A DNA stretch of 64,000 nt from Rhodocytophaga rosea (GTDB taxonomy: Bacteria > Bacteroidota > Bacteroidia > Cytophagales > 172606-1). The notes below the pieces were generated by a model. The model worked only from the letters and a program-made list of their open reading frames with translations, did not search any database and was not told the DNA's origin. The DNA is taken from contig NZ_CP048222.1 of NCBI RefSeq assembly GCF_010119975.1, positions 4,234,501 to 4,298,500 of the forward strand. The letters are read 5' to 3'. Numbering within the stretch: position 1 is the stretch's first letter; each line of letters opens with the position of its first letter. Shown in pieces: positions 16,637 to 27,009 of this stretch. Position numbers and translations under genes: made by a program.

Positions 16637-17635
16637 ATGAAAGCCATTATTCCGGTAGCAGGTATTGGTTCTAAGCTGAGACCTCATACTCATACGCAGC
16701 CTAAAGCGCTGGTGCCAGTAGCAGGCAAACCCATACTAGCTCATATTATAGATAGCCTTATTGAAGGTGGAATCAGGGAATTTATTCTGATAATAGGCTA
16801 TTTAGGCGATAAAATTGAAAAATATATTGAAGCTACTTATCCAGATATCAAAGTAGATTTTATAATTCAGGAACCCCGTGAAGGCCTTGGACATGCCATC
16901 TGGCTTACGAAAGAATATCTGCTTCAGGAAAAGGAGATACTCATTGTACTGGGCGACACTATTGTAAATACAGATTTGCAGCAGATACTACAGTCTGAAC
17001 ACACCATTCTGGGTGTAATGAAAGTACATAATCCTTCTTTATTTGGGGTAGCAGAAATTGAACACAATGGAATCATCAAACGGCTGGTAGAAAAGCCTAG
17101 AATTCCTAAATCAAATCTTGCGCTGGTAGGAATTTATAAAATCAATAATCCCCCATTGCTGTTTTCTTCGCTCCAATACTTAATTGACCATGGAATAAAA
17201 ACCCAGAATGACTATCACCTGACCGATGGATTGATGCACATGATTGAAGCTGGTGAAAAAATGACCACTATACAGGTAAATAACTGGTACGACTGTGGCA
17301 GAAAAGAAACTTTACTAGAAGCTAATGCTATTTTATTGAACCGTTCAGCCTATAAACATATCCATTATGAGCAATTTCCCGGCAGCATTATTGTTCCGCC
17401 GGTAAGTCTGGGAGAATCATGTCAGATTAAGAATTCCATTATCGGACCTAATGTTGCTATCGGTGAGCATACAACCATTCAATCTTCCATTATTGAGAAT
17501 AGTATTATAGGTTCATTTAGTGAACTGGAAAATGTAGTATTACAGGAATCTATTATAGGCAATGATTCTTCTTTAAAAGGATTAAGCCAAAGCCTGAATA
17601 TTGGGGATAATACCGAAATTAACTTCAGTACATAA
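16637..17635 (+). CDS. Sugar-1-phosphate nucleotidyltransferase with C-terminal beta-helix
   Basis: A 332-aa NDP-sugar pyrophosphorylase of the RmlA/GlmU superfamily. The N-terminal Rossmann-like domain has the nucleotide-binding loop MKAIIPVAGIGSKLRPHT (a variant of GGxGTRL), PKALVPVAGKPI with the catalytic Lys, GHAIWL and LGDTIV for metal binding. From about residue 250 a left-handed beta-helix is visible as hexapeptides (IIGPNV, SIIENS, SIIGSF). This architecture suits a long-type glucose-1-phosphate thymidylyl- or uridylyltransferase. It lies near, but divergent from, the nucleotide-sugar gene island that holds a short RmlA, so its substrate may differ. Confidence 0.85.
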   Translation: MKAIIPVAGIGSKLRPHTHTQPKALVPVAGKPILAHIIDSLIEGGIREFILIIGYLGDKIEKYIEATYPDIKVDFIIQEPREGLGHAIWLTKEYLLQEKEILIVLGDTIVNTDLQQILQSEHTILGVMKVHNPSLFGVAEIEHNGIIKRLVEKPRIPKSNLALVGIYKINNPPLLFSSLQYLIDHGIKTQNDYHLTDGLMHMIEAGEKMTTIQVNNWYDCGRKETLLEANAILLNRSAYKHIHYEQFPGSIIVPPVSLGESCQIKNSIIGPNVAIGEHTTIQSSIIENSIIGSFSELENVVLQESIIGNDSSLKGLSQSLNIGDNTEINFST

Positions 17636-17700
17636 GAATTGGCTACTTTACTTGTTATTAAATTAAGATAAATCTTTCAGATATTTTACCTATAGCCTAT

Positions 17701-18174
17701 TTGAAAACTCCGTTTACAACGATTTTATGGACAGGTTTCCTGGTAGGCTTACTTGATGGCATAGCAGCTATAGTTAATTTTCTTGTCTCTGGCGGAGGAA
17801 ACCCGGTCAGGATATTTTATTATATTGCCAGTGGTGTTTTCGGGAAAACAGCGTTTGTAGCGGGTAATCAGATGCTATTTTGGGGCTTACTATTCCACTT
17901 TATGATTGCCTATATTTTTACAGCTTTTTATTTCTGGTTATACCCTAAGGTAAATTTTTTCTCTACGCACGTAATCTTATCAGGGATGATATATGGGATC
18001 GTGGTATGGATAGTAATGAATCTGCTAGTGTTGCCTCTCAGTAATACGCCTAAATTACCATTTAGTAGCACACAAGCAATTATAGGAATAGGTATTCATA
18101 TGTTCCTGGTAGGATTACCAATTTCTTTACTTATGCATCAGTATTTTACAGGGTATCAACACAAAAAAGCCTGA
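17701..18174 (+). CDS. Polytopic inner-membrane protein (YagU/DUF1440-like)
   Basis: A 157-aa protein with four predicted membrane helices (near residues 8-28, 60-85, 92-115 and 128-148). The fold pattern FLVGLLDGIAAIVNF and the helix-turn spacing are reminiscent of YagU/DUF1440 inner-membrane proteins, a tentative match. There is no in-frame ATG before residue 58, and a stop lies a few codons upstream, so TTG at 17701 is the only sensible start. It follows the nucleotidyltransferase gene by 65 bp on the same strand and converges on rmlA with a 6-bp gap. Function unknown. Confidence 0.6.
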   Translation: MKTPFTTILWTGFLVGLLDGIAAIVNFLVSGGGNPVRIFYYIASGVFGKTAFVAGNQMLFWGLLFHFMIAYIFTAFYFWLYPKVNFFSTHVILSGMIYGIVVWIVMNLLVLPLSNTPKLPFSSTQAIIGIGIHMFLVGLPISLLMHQYFTGYQHKKA

Positions 18175-18180
18175 TCTATT

Positions 18181-19044
18181 TTATTGTTGTAAAATACTCA
18201 TCAAGTATTTACCATATCCGCTTTTGATGAGGGGTTTGGCAATGGCCATTAATTCATCAGCGGTAATAAAACCCTCCCGGTAGGCGATTTCTTCTATACA
18301 GCCAATTTTAAGTCCTTGCCGTTCTTCTATTACTTGTACAAAATTGCCAGCCTGCATCAGAGAAGTAAATGTACCTGTATCAAGCCAGGCAGTGCCTCTA
18401 TCCAGAATCCCTACTTTCAGTTTTCCTCTTTGCAAATATGTTTTGTTTACATCTGTAATTTCGTATTCTCCCCGGGCGCTTGGTTCTAAACTTTTGGCAA
18501 TTGATACCACTTCGTTATCATAAAAATATAAACCCGGTACGGCATAATTTGATTTGGGATGAGCCGGTTTTTCTTCGATGGAAATAGCCTGGTTATTTTT
18601 GTCAAATTCCACTACACCATACCTTTCCGGATCTTGTACATGATAAGCGAATACAATGCCTCCATCCGGGTCATTATTTGATTTAAGCAGTTTGCCCAGA
18701 CCACTCCGGTAGAATATATTATCTCCCAGAATCAACGCCACTTTATCACCTCCGATAAACTCTTCACCAATTACAAAAGCTTGTGCTAATCCATTGGGTT
18801 CATACTGCACAGCATAAGTAAAAGAACAACCCAGATTCCGGCCATCTCCCAAAAGTTTCCTGAACAAGTCAAGGTCATGCGGTGTAGAAATAATCAGTAT
18901 ATCCTGGATACCAGCCATCATCAACGTAGACAATGGGTAATAAATCATGGGCTTATCGTAAACTGGCATCAATTGCTTACTTATGGCTAATGTAAGCGGA
19001 TGCAAACGAGTACCTGAGCCGCCGGCTAAAATGATTCCTTTCAT
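18181..19044 (-). CDS. rmlA: Glucose-1-phosphate thymidylyltransferase
   Basis: A 287-aa enzyme of the short RmlA/RfbA class that makes dTDP-glucose from dTTP and glucose-1-phosphate. Motifs are [11 protein letters not shown] at residues 8-18, [43 protein letters not shown] and the C-terminal [13 protein letters not shown]. Length and motifs are canonical. It is the last gene of the minus-strand nucleotide-sugar run, and RfbB, encoded three genes upstream, uses its product. RfbC and RfbD are not in the window. Confidence 0.95.
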   Translation of the reverse strand: MKGIILAGGSGTRLHPLTLAISKQLMPVYDKPMIYYPLSTLMMAGIQDILIISTPHDLDLFRKLLGDGRNLGCSFTYAVQYEPNGLAQAFVIGEEFIGGDKVALILGDNIFYRSGLGKLLKSNNDPDGGIVFAYHVQDPERYGVVEFDKNNQAISIEEKPAHPKSNYAVPGLYFYDNEVVSIAKSLEPSARGEYEITDVNKTYLQRGKLKVGILDRGTAWLDTGTFTSLMQAGNFVQVIEERQGLKIGCIEEIAYREGFITADELMAIAKPLIKSGYGKYLMSILQQ

Positions 19045-19117
19045 ATGATTAATAAGCAGACTATAAACTGAGGTGCAAAATTGGCCTTTTATATTTTTAT
19101 CACAAGAGTTCAGTGCA

Positions 19118-20101
19118 TTATTTGTGATTCATAAACCAATCCCAGGTAATTTGTAAGCCCTGTTTGATTTTTACAGCCGGTTGATAGTTTAACAATGTAT
19201 TTGCTTTACTTATATCTGCCAAACTATTCCGAATGTCACCAGAACGTTCGGCAACATAGGTTGGCTTAAGTGTTGAACCTGTAATGGCCGCCAGTGAGTA
19301 AAATAATTGATTTAATGAAGTGCTTTCTCCAACAGCAATATTATAAACTTGATTGATGGCTGAATCTGGTGCAAATGCAGCTCTTATGTTAGCCTGAACA
19401 GCATTTTCGACGAAAGTAAAATCCCTGGTTTGCTCTCCATCGCCAAAAATAACAGGAGATGTGTTTTGAGAAATCGCTTGAATAAACAGTGGAATTACTG
19501 CGGCATAGGCTCCTTTTGGGCTTTGTCTGGGCCCAAATACATTAAAATAGCGCAACCCAATCACAGGTAGTTGATAGGTACGGGCAAAAACATCTGCATA
19601 CAATTCATTCACAAGTTTGGTAACAGCATAGGGAGAGAGAGGTTTGCCAATGCGATCTTCTACTTTAGGCAATTCTTTGCTATCTCCATAGACAGAGGAA
19701 GAGGCTGCATATACGAAGCGTTTTACTTTATTATCACGAGCTGCGATGAGCATATTCAGAAAGCCATCAATATTTACAGCATTAGTAGGAACAGGATCTT
19801 TAATGCTACGAGGTACAGAACCAAGTGCAGCCTGATGTAACACAATATCTACTCCTTTACAAGCTTCCTGACAAATCTGTATATCCCGGATGTCCCCTGA
19901 TAGATATTCAAATGCGGTATTATTATTGAAAATTTCTATGTTTGAGTCAAATCCGGTTGATAAATCATCCAGGATTCTTACTTTTCCAGCATTGTACTTT
20001 AACAGATATTCTGCCAGATTAGAGCCAATAAACCCAGCCCCACCGGTAATTAAAAAACTATATTTACTTAAGTCTTCCTTATGAAAAGGGGTTTCGTACA
20101 T
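19118..20101 (-). CDS. tviC: UDP-GlcNAc C4-epimerase (WbpP/TviC-like SDR)
   Basis: A 327-aa extended SDR with the NAD-binding [19 protein letters not shown] near residue 16, ASSSVYGDS with the catalytic Ser, [12 protein letters not shown] with the Tyr and Lys, and the segment [14 protein letters not shown] typical of WbpP/TviC enzymes. These interconvert UDP-GlcNAc(A) and UDP-GalNAc(A). The TviB-like dehydrogenase encoded in the same run makes the uronic acid form, so the pair could supply UDP-GalNAcA as in Vi antigen or O-antigen pathways. Exact substrate inferred from family similarity. Confidence 0.82.
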   Translation of the reverse strand: MYETPFHKEDLSKYSFLITGGAGFIGSNLAEYLLKYNAGKVRILDDLSTGFDSNIEIFNNNTAFEYLSGDIRDIQICQEACKGVDIVLHQAALGSVPRSIKDPVPTNAVNIDGFLNMLIAARDNKVKRFVYAASSSVYGDSKELPKVEDRIGKPLSPYAVTKLVNELYADVFARTYQLPVIGLRYFNVFGPRQSPKGAYAAVIPLFIQAISQNTSPVIFGDGEQTRDFTFVENAVQANIRAAFAPDSAINQVYNIAVGESTSLNQLFYSLAAITGSTLKPTYVAERSGDIRNSLADISKANTLLNYQPAVKIKQGLQITWDWFMNHK

Positions 20102-20157
20102 GTGAATATGGATGATAGCTGGTTTTACAACCGGAGAATGTGTAGAAAAGGAATTCG

Positions 20158-21207
20158 CTAATTATATTGCTCTTTGTAATAATGCTGATATGCACCCGAA
20201 GTTACGTTTTCCAGCCATTCATTGTTAGTGAGATACCAGTCTACGGTTTTTTCCAGACCTTCCTCAAATTGCAAAGAAGGTTTCCATCCTAACTCATTCA
20301 TAATTTTGGAAGCATCAATGGCATAACGTAGATCATGGCCAGCTCTGTCGGTAACAAAAGTAATCAATCGTGCAGAAGTGCCTTCCGGACGATTCAGTTT
20401 CTTATCCATAATACGGCAGAGCAAATGAACAATATCTATATTCCTCCATTCATTAAACCCTCCAATATTATAAGTTTCACCAACTTTTCCTCCGTGAAAA
20501 ACAGTATCAATTGCCCGGGCGTGGTCTACCACATACAACCAGTCACGCACATTTTCACCTTTTCCATATACAGGCAAGGACTTATTATTCTTTATATTAT
20601 TGATACATAAAGGCAGCAATTTCTCAGGAAACTGATTAGGGCCATAATTATTAGAGCAGTTAGTAATAACTACTGGCAATTTATATGTATTATGATAAGC
20701 TCTCACTAAATGATCAGACCCAGCTTTTGAAGCCGAATAAGGAGATTGTGGATCATATGGCGTAGTTTCTATGAAAAAATCTTCCGGGTTATGCAGAGAG
20801 CCATATACCTCATCGGTAGAAACATGGTAGAACAAATGGTCGCCGGAACTATTCTTCCATAACATTCTGGCAGCGTTCAATAAATTAGCTGTACCTACCA
20901 CATTGGTGTAAATAAAAGCCATCGGATCGCTGATTGAGCGATCTACATGAGATTCAGCTGCCAAGTGAATCACTGCATCAAAGGCATGTATCTGAAATAA
21001 CTTATGAATGAATTCAGCATCTACAATGTCGCCTTTAATGAAAGTATAATTAGGCATTTCCTCTACATCTGACAAGTTAGCCAGATTGCCAGCATAGGTA
21101 AGTTTATCCAGGTTATAAATAGAATAATCGGAGTATCGGTTTACAAACACACGTACGACATGAGAGCCAATAAATCCTGCCCCTCCGGTGATTAGTATTT
21201 TTTTCAT
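20158..21207 (-). CDS. rfbB: dTDP-glucose 4,6-dehydratase
   Basis: A 349-aa extended SDR with [16 protein letters not shown] at the N-terminus, [12 protein letters not shown], the STDEVYGSL motif that carries the catalytic Asp-Glu in dehydratases, [12 protein letters not shown] and [15 protein letters not shown]. These are diagnostic of RfbB/RmlB, which converts dTDP-glucose to dTDP-4-keto-6-deoxyglucose. Start at ATG 21207. It lies 12 bp downstream of the galE stop, so the two are likely co-transcribed. The product is the branch point to rhamnose and other 6-deoxy sugars; the later enzymes must be encoded elsewhere. Confidence 0.95.
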   Translation of the reverse strand: MKKILITGGAGFIGSHVVRVFVNRYSDYSIYNLDKLTYAGNLANLSDVEEMPNYTFIKGDIVDAEFIHKLFQIHAFDAVIHLAAESHVDRSISDPMAFIYTNVVGTANLLNAARMLWKNSSGDHLFYHVSTDEVYGSLHNPEDFFIETTPYDPQSPYSASKAGSDHLVRAYHNTYKLPVVITNCSNNYGPNQFPEKLLPLCINNIKNNKSLPVYGKGENVRDWLYVVDHARAIDTVFHGGKVGETYNIGGFNEWRNIDIVHLLCRIMDKKLNRPEGTSARLITFVTDRAGHDLRYAIDASKIMNELGWKPSLQFEEGLEKTVDWYLTNNEWLENVTSGAYQHYYKEQYN

Positions 21208-21219
21208 ATGCTATAATAA

Positions 21220-22266
21220 TTAAGAAGGAACCTGAGCCGTTTCAGCTTTACTTTGTAATTTTTGTTGCCAGTTCCATGCATCTTTTAAGGCATCTCTTAA
21301 GGTAAGTCCCGACTGCCATCGCAATACGTCACGGGCTTTATCTACTTCAGCATAAATTTTTTCAATATCTCCGGCTCTGCGAGGACCTATCTTATAATTC
21401 AGTTTTCTTCCAGTTACAATTTCAAATGTCTTAATTACTTCCAGAACCGTATTACCAGCTCCGGTACCTACATTAAATACATCATAATATTGAGAATCGT
21501 GCGTACGGTCTAATAATTCGAGTGCTTTAACATGCGCTTTGGCCAGATCAACTACATGAATATAATCTCTTACACAGGTTCCATCGGCAGTATCATAATC
21601 ATTTCCAAACACCGTAATCATGGGTCGTAAACCAGCAGCCGTCTGGGTGATAAAAGGAACCAGATTACCAGGGGTACCAATGGGCAATTCACCTATATGA
21701 CCAGAAGGATGGGCACCGATCGGATTAAAATACCGGAGAGAGATGGCTTTTAATGGTTTCCCTGCTTTCACCATTTGCTCGATCATCTGCTCGCATAATT
21801 GCTTAGTACTTCCATAAGGAGACTGTGCTGGCAAAATTGGTGATTGCTCGTTCACAGGCAATACTTCTGGCTGTCCATACACTGTACAAGAAGAGGAAAA
21901 AACCAGATGAGGAACGTTGTATTTACCCATCATTTCCATCATCACCAGCAATGAATTCAGGTTGTTTCTGTAATACTTAACCGGTTGTTGTACAGATTCA
22001 CCTACTGCTTTAAAGGCAGCAAAATGAATAATACCAGTAATATTTTTTTCGTGGGCAAATATAGTATCCATTACTTGCTGGTTATTACAATCAGCATCAT
22101 AACAAGAAACGGCAGTACCTATGATATTTTCAATTCCTTGTAAAACTGATATTTCGGAATTTGAAAAATCATCAATAATGATAGGTTCAAAGCCTGCCCT
22201 ATACAATTCTATTACGGTATGAGATCCTATAAACCCGGCTCCTCCTGTAACTGCTATTTTGCTCAT
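21220..22266 (-). CDS. galE: UDP-glucose 4-epimerase
   Basis: An extended SDR of 348 aa from the preferred ATG at 22266 ([19 protein letters not shown]); the longer open frame to 22326 adds a basic, non-family N-terminus and is rejected. It shows HFAAFKAVGESVQQP, SSSCTVYGQP with the catalytic Ser, YGSTKQLCEQM with Tyr and Lys, RYFNPIGAHPSG and DYIHVVDLAKAH, all characteristic of GalE. It interconverts UDP-glucose and UDP-galactose in the cytoplasm. It belongs to the nucleotide-sugar run. Confidence 0.94.
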   Translation of the reverse strand: MSKIAVTGGAGFIGSHTVIELYRAGFEPIIIDDFSNSEISVLQGIENIIGTAVSCYDADCNNQQVMDTIFAHEKNITGIIHFAAFKAVGESVQQPVKYYRNNLNSLLVMMEMMGKYNVPHLVFSSSCTVYGQPEVLPVNEQSPILPAQSPYGSTKQLCEQMIEQMVKAGKPLKAISLRYFNPIGAHPSGHIGELPIGTPGNLVPFITQTAAGLRPMITVFGNDYDTADGTCVRDYIHVVDLAKAHVKALELLDRTHDSQYYDVFNVGTGAGNTVLEVIKTFEIVTGRKLNYKIGPRRAGDIEKIYAEVDKARDVLRWQSGLTLRDALKDAWNWQQKLQSKAETAQVPS

Positions 22267-22526
22267 ATTATACTGGTATTTTAATGTATGTGTCCATCTT
22301 ATACGTGCGCTTTTTGAGAAAGGCAAAGCAAATATAGATAACTATACACAGAAGTGTACTTTTAGTTAATTATAAAAGATAAAACAATAAATTAATTGAT
22401 ACTATTTCAAGATCCACAATCTATCAAACATATGAGATATAATAGTGAAGAAGATATTCTATGAAACAACTGAAAAATGGTAATTACAGACGGCGAACTT
22501 AAGGTTTTTCTAGTAAGAAAAAGTAA

Positions 22527-23816
22527 TTATAAAGACCAGTATTCCAAACGTTTAATTTTATTTCTGTAAATACCTTTAATATCAACTATTACTGCCTTTG
22601 ATGCGGATAAAGATTCAAAAAATGATTCTTCAAGCTTTATATATTCAGTATGGCTTACAGCTAAAATAATCGCATCATAATTACTTCCTGCTTGTGGCAC
22701 AAGTTCAAATCCATATTCATGCTTAAGTTCATCTGAATCCGCATGGGGATCAATAATGTCAACATGTACTCCAAAACTTCTCAATTCATTCACCACATCG
22801 GCTACTTTAGAATTGCGTATATCTTCTACATTCTCCTTAAAAGTAGCACCCATAATTAACACTTTTGCTTTTACAATATCTTTGCCTTGTTTAGCCATCA
22901 ATTGTACAGTCCGCTTGGCTACATAAGCACCCATAGCATCATTAATCTGCCTGCCACTCAAAATTACTTTCGGATCATGCCCTAACTCTTTGGATTTGTA
23001 AGTTAAATAATAGGGATCTACGCCGATACAATGTCCTCCTACCAAGCCAGGTGAAAAACGCAGGAAATTCCATTTTGTCCCAGCTGCTTCCAAAACTTCA
23101 TATGTATTGATTTTAAGCCTATCAAAGATCATGGATAACTCATTCATCAGCGCAATATTTAGATCACGTTGTGTATTTTCGATGATTTTGGCTGCCTCAG
23201 CAACTTTAATAGATGAAGCCTTGTGTACGCCGGCCTCTACCACAAGCTTGTATATTTCAGAAATTACATGCAGAGAATCTTCTCCACAGCCGGAAACAAC
23301 TTTAGTAATTTTAGAAAGTGTATGTTCTTTGTCGCCAGGATTTATACGTTCAGGAGAATAGCCTACTTTAAAATCTTTTTTAAAAATAAGGCCTGATTCC
23401 TGTTCCAGAATAGGAATACAATCCTCTTCTGTACAGCCAGGATATACGGTTGATTCATACACCACATAATCTCCTTTTTTTAGAACTTTCCCTACTGTCG
23501 CTGAAGCAGATAGTAGTGGCTTCAGATCAGGCATAGTATGGGTATCTATTGGGGTTGGCACAGCAACAATGAAGAATGAGGCTTTACGCAGATCATCCAG
23601 GCTGTGTGTAAAGGTGATATCGCAGCCTTCAAAATCTTTAGTGGTAAGTTCGCCACTAGGATCTATCCCCTGTTGCATCAGAGAAATTCTATGGGAATTA
23701 ATATCAAAACCAATTACTTTGATTTTTTTTGCGAAGGCTAATGCAATGGGGAGTCCAACATATCCTAATCCAATTACTGCCAGTGTTGCGTGTTTATTAA
23801 TGATTTGTTCAAGCAT
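22527..23816 (-). CDS. tviB: UDP-N-acetyl-hexosamine 6-dehydrogenase (TviB/WbpA-like)
   Basis: A 429-aa member of the UDP-glucose/GDP-mannose dehydrogenase family. The N-terminal Rossmann fold has AVIGLGYVGLPIALAFA; VAVPTPID and YESTVYPGCTEE follow; the catalytic Cys lies in GGHCIGVDPYYLTY near residue 262; and the C-terminal domain contains GATFKENVEDIRNSK. The GGHCIGVDPYY form and the STVYPG segment are typical of enzymes acting on N-acetylated UDP-sugars (TviB, WbpA/WbpO) and distinguish it from Ugd encoded nearby. With the TviC-like epimerase it would yield UDP-GalNAcA. An upstream terminator separates it from uxs. Confidence 0.85.
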   Translation of the reverse strand: MLEQIINKHATLAVIGLGYVGLPIALAFAKKIKVIGFDINSHRISLMQQGIDPSGELTTKDFEGCDITFTHSLDDLRKASFFIVAVPTPIDTHTMPDLKPLLSASATVGKVLKKGDYVVYESTVYPGCTEEDCIPILEQESGLIFKKDFKVGYSPERINPGDKEHTLSKITKVVSGCGEDSLHVISEIYKLVVEAGVHKASSIKVAEAAKIIENTQRDLNIALMNELSMIFDRLKINTYEVLEAAGTKWNFLRFSPGLVGGHCIGVDPYYLTYKSKELGHDPKVILSGRQINDAMGAYVAKRTVQLMAKQGKDIVKAKVLIMGATFKENVEDIRNSKVADVVNELRSFGVHVDIIDPHADSDELKHEYGFELVPQAGSNYDAIILAVSHTEYIKLEESFFESLSASKAVIVDIKGIYRNKIKRLEYWSL

Positions 23817-23820
23817 ATAT

Positions 23821-23858
23821 AATAAAAAACATTCAGGGCTAATTTTAAGCCCTGAATG
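23821..23858 (-). terminator. Terminator after uxs
   Basis: A perfect 11-bp stem CATTCAGGGCT / AGCCCTGAATG with a 7-nt loop, followed on the minus strand by a T-rich tract. It divides the sugar island into a ugd-uxs unit and a tviB-to-rmlA unit. Confidence 0.8.
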
Positions 23859-23880
23859 TAGTAACTATGTTAATAAAATC

Positions 23881-24819
23881 TTAGTTTTCTAAAGTATTCT
23901 TAAAAAATTCATAAGTAATCTTTAATCCTTCAGCACGGGAAACTTTTGGTTCCCATCCTAAAAGTTCCTTGGCTCTGGTAATATCAGGACGGCGCTGTTT
24001 AGGATCATCTTTGGGCAAAGGTTTATACACAATTTTTTGTTTGGTACCTGTCAGCTTGATGATTTCCTCAGCAAACTCCTTAATAGTAATCTCATCAGGA
24101 TTACCAACATTTACCGGATAGGCATAATCACTTAACAATAAGCGATAAATGCCTTCAATCAAATCATCAACATAACAGAAAGATCGGGTTTGAGAACCAT
24201 CTCCAAATACTGTTAAATCCTCGCCTTTGATAGCTTGTCCTATAAATGCTGGAAGCGCCCGTCCATCATCTAATCGCATGCGCGGACCATATGTATTGAA
24301 GATACGGACAATCCTGGTTTCCAGGCCATGAAAAGTATGATAAGCCATTGTCATCGCTTCCTGAAAACGCTTTGCTTCATCATAAACTCCTCTAGGGCCG
24401 ATAGGATTTACATTTCCCCAGTAATCCTCATTCTGTGGATGTACATGCGGATCACCATACACTTCAGAAGTAGACGCAATCAGCATCCGGGCACCTTTAG
24501 CTTTTGCCAAACCAAGCAGATGATGTGTTCCCAAAGAGCCTACCTTTAATGTCTGAATAGGTATTTTTAAATAATCTATCGGACTGGCTGGAGAGGCGAA
24601 ATGCAGAATATAGTCCAAACTGCCAGGTACGTGTATATATTTAGAAACATCCTGATGGTAGAACTCAAATTGCGGCAACTTGAATAAGTGTTCTATATTC
24701 TTCATAGAACCTGTAATCAAGTTATCCATGGCAATTACATGGTATCCTTCTTTAATAAATCTGTCACAAAGATGAGATCCTAAAAATCCGGCTCCTCCGG
24801 TAATGAGTACACGCTTCAT
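23881..24819 (-). CDS. uxs: UDP-glucuronate decarboxylase (UDP-xylose synthase)
   Basis: A 312-aa extended SDR with [77 protein letters not shown] with Tyr and Lys, and [16 protein letters not shown]. This combination is diagnostic of UXS, which oxidises and decarboxylates UDP-glucuronate to UDP-xylose. The gene lies 36 bp after ugd, whose product supplies the UDP-glucuronate, so the pair forms a two-step UDP-glucose to UDP-xylose pathway. Confidence 0.94.
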   Translation of the reverse strand: MKRVLITGGAGFLGSHLCDRFIKEGYHVIAMDNLITGSMKNIEHLFKLPQFEFYHQDVSKYIHVPGSLDYILHFASPASPIDYLKIPIQTLKVGSLGTHHLLGLAKAKGARMLIASTSEVYGDPHVHPQNEDYWGNVNPIGPRGVYDEAKRFQEAMTMAYHTFHGLETRIVRIFNTYGPRMRLDDGRALPAFIGQAIKGEDLTVFGDGSQTRSFCYVDDLIEGIYRLLLSDYAYPVNVGNPDEITIKEFAEEIIKLTGTKQKIVYKPLPKDDPKQRRPDITRAKELLGWEPKVSRAEGLKITYEFFKNTLEN

Positions 24820-24855
24820 ATAAGGTTGAACAAATGTATAGTGTATGGATGAAAA

Positions 24856-26187
24856 TTATGCTTTTACCTCTGATTCCTGGTTAACGGTTTCTCTACCTAT
24901 GCTATAATAGGTATAGCCTAATTCTTTCATTTCAGCAATGTCAAACAAATTTCGTCCATCAAAAATAACTTTGTTCTTCAGTAATTTACTTACTACTCCA
25001 AAATCAGGCGTACGGAACAAAGGCCATTCTGTAACAATAAGTAAGGCATCTGCATTTTCAAGAGCAGAGTAAGGGCCATCAGTTAAAGTAATTTTGTTGC
25101 CAAAGATGTTTTTTACATTCTCTGCAGCTTCAGGATCGTAAGCTTTCACTTTAGCACCAGCCTCCAATAATTCCTTGATATTTATTAAAGAAGGAGCTTC
25201 GCGGATATCGTCGGTATAGGGTTTAAATGCTAATCCCCAAACAGCAATGGTTTTTCCTTTTAATGCGCCATCAAAATAATCTTTAATTTTTGGAATCAAT
25301 TTGGTTTTTTGAATCTCATTCACTTCCATCACTGATTGAAGAATTTTAAAGTCGTAATTATATTCTTCTGATGTTTTCGCAAGTGCCTGAACATCTTTTG
25401 GAAAACAGCTGCCACCATATCCAATACCAGCAAACAAAAAGCGTTTCCCAATGCGGGAATCTGAACCTATGCCCATACGAACATGGTCTACATTTGCACC
25501 AACTTTTTCGCAAAGATTAGCAATCTCGTTCATGAAAGTAATTTTTGTAGCCAGGAAAGCATTGGCTGCATATTTTGTCATTTCAGCGGAACGTTCATCC
25601 ATAAAGATGATTGGATTTCCCTGACGTACAAGTGGGTTATACAGATGAGTAAGCACTTTCTGGGCCTTTTCAGATTCAGTTCCAATTACCACCCGGTCAG
25701 GCTTCATAAAATCTTCAACAGCAACCCCTTCCCGGAGAAATTCAGGATTAGAAACCACATCAAATTCTACCTTTGCATTTTTAGCAATTCTGTCTCGTAC
25801 CTTTTCAGCTGTTCCTACAGGGACAGTACTTTTATCAATAATTACCGTGTAATCCTGCAATAATGGGCCTAAATCGTCAGAGACTTTTAGGATATATTTC
25901 AAATCTGCTGATCCATCTTCGCCAGGAGGTGTAGGTAAAGCCAGAAAAATGATTTGAGCCTCTTTAATACCCTCAGCTAAATCAGTTGTAAATCTTAAAC
26001 GTTTTGCTTTGATATTACGCTCGAAAAGAATGTCAAGGCCTGGTTCGTAAATTGGAATAATCCCATTTTTTAGTTTTTCAACTTTTTTAACATCAATATC
26101 AACACAGGTTACCTCATTACCTGTTTCGGCGAAGCATGTACCTGTTACCAGACCAACGTACCCGGTTCCTACAACGGCTATTTTCAT
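24856..26187 (-). CDS. ugd: UDP-glucose 6-dehydrogenase
   Basis: A 443-aa enzyme with the N-terminal MKIAVVGTGYVGLVTGTCFA, ALPTPPGEDGSADL, STVPVGTAEKVR, SNPEFLREGVAVEDFMKPDR, the catalytic Cys in GYGGSCFPKDVQAL near residue 260 and WGLAFKPYTDDIREAPS near the C-terminus. It oxidises UDP-glucose to UDP-glucuronate with NAD+. It is the first gene of the sugar island, with about 1.3 kb of gene-poor DNA upstream, so the island promoter probably lies there. Confidence 0.96.
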   Translation of the reverse strand: MKIAVVGTGYVGLVTGTCFAETGNEVTCVDIDVKKVEKLKNGIIPIYEPGLDILFERNIKAKRLRFTTDLAEGIKEAQIIFLALPTPPGEDGSADLKYILKVSDDLGPLLQDYTVIIDKSTVPVGTAEKVRDRIAKNAKVEFDVVSNPEFLREGVAVEDFMKPDRVVIGTESEKAQKVLTHLYNPLVRQGNPIIFMDERSAEMTKYAANAFLATKITFMNEIANLCEKVGANVDHVRMGIGSDSRIGKRFLFAGIGYGGSCFPKDVQALAKTSEEYNYDFKILQSVMEVNEIQKTKLIPKIKDYFDGALKGKTIAVWGLAFKPYTDDIREAPSLINIKELLEAGAKVKAYDPEAAENVKNIFGNKITLTDGPYSALENADALLIVTEWPLFRTPDFGVVSKLLKNKVIFDGRNLFDIAEMKELGYTYYSIGRETVNQESEVKA

Positions 26188-26950
26188 AGTGCGTAAATTT
26201 GTATAGTTTAATGATTAGTTTAAAAACAACTTACAGTTTTGCAAAATAATAACTTTTATTCTAAAATTTCTTAAGGTGTAACCGCATATCCATAAATTCA
26301 TCCCTTATTACAATTTTTACTTGGTATTTTACTTTTAGATACAAAATATTACATTAATAATTAATCCCTTTTTTTGACATCTAAGTTAAATCCTTAAAAT
26401 TGTTGTCATTATAGATGAAATATAGCTAAAATATTATTATGTGAGTTTTAGAATTATAAGCGTATTTTATAATTATTTTAAGCCTGAAAATTAAGAATTG
26501 TTATGCAGCCATCTTTAAAAAGTTTCTTAAGAATAATTATTAGTTCTTAATCTTCAACATTTAATATTACTTTAATCAGCTTGTCTCTTATAAGATTACT
26601 TTACATAAGTATAGTATATTAGCATAATGTAATTCGACCTTGTATCTCGTCACTAGAATTTTTTCCAACTTAGAATATAATATTAGTAAAATCTAATTTA
26701 TTCTTGTAACGCTAAAGCATGTAGAGAGATGATTTTACTTTTGCAGGTAGATTTTAAATGAGCAAGTTTAGGATTTTAGAAAAGTTAGCTATTAATTTAT
26801 TAATAAAATATATAAACTCTATTGTATTGACAATCAATAATTTGAAATTTTTAATTGTTCATTTACTTCTATTTCAAGAAATTCAATATGATTAGGTTAC
26901 AAATTGAATCATTCTTTAAGACGGATGATATACTGAGTGCTTAAACCACA
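26188..26950. other. AT-rich gap, no gene seen
   Basis: About 760 bp of strongly AT-rich sequence without a plausible reading frame, RNA gene or clear repeat. It presumably contains the promoter of ugd at its left end and grades into transposase debris on the right. Confidence 0.6.
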
Positions 26951-27009
26951 TTGGATGGTATTTAGCTTTTTTTGAAAGCAGCTAAAGCCTGGATATTTCC
27001 CTGCTTTGA

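Noticed and set aside
23830-23858. Operator-like palindrome in the sugar island
   Set aside because: The hairpin is followed by a T-run in the direction of transcription, so a terminator explains it.
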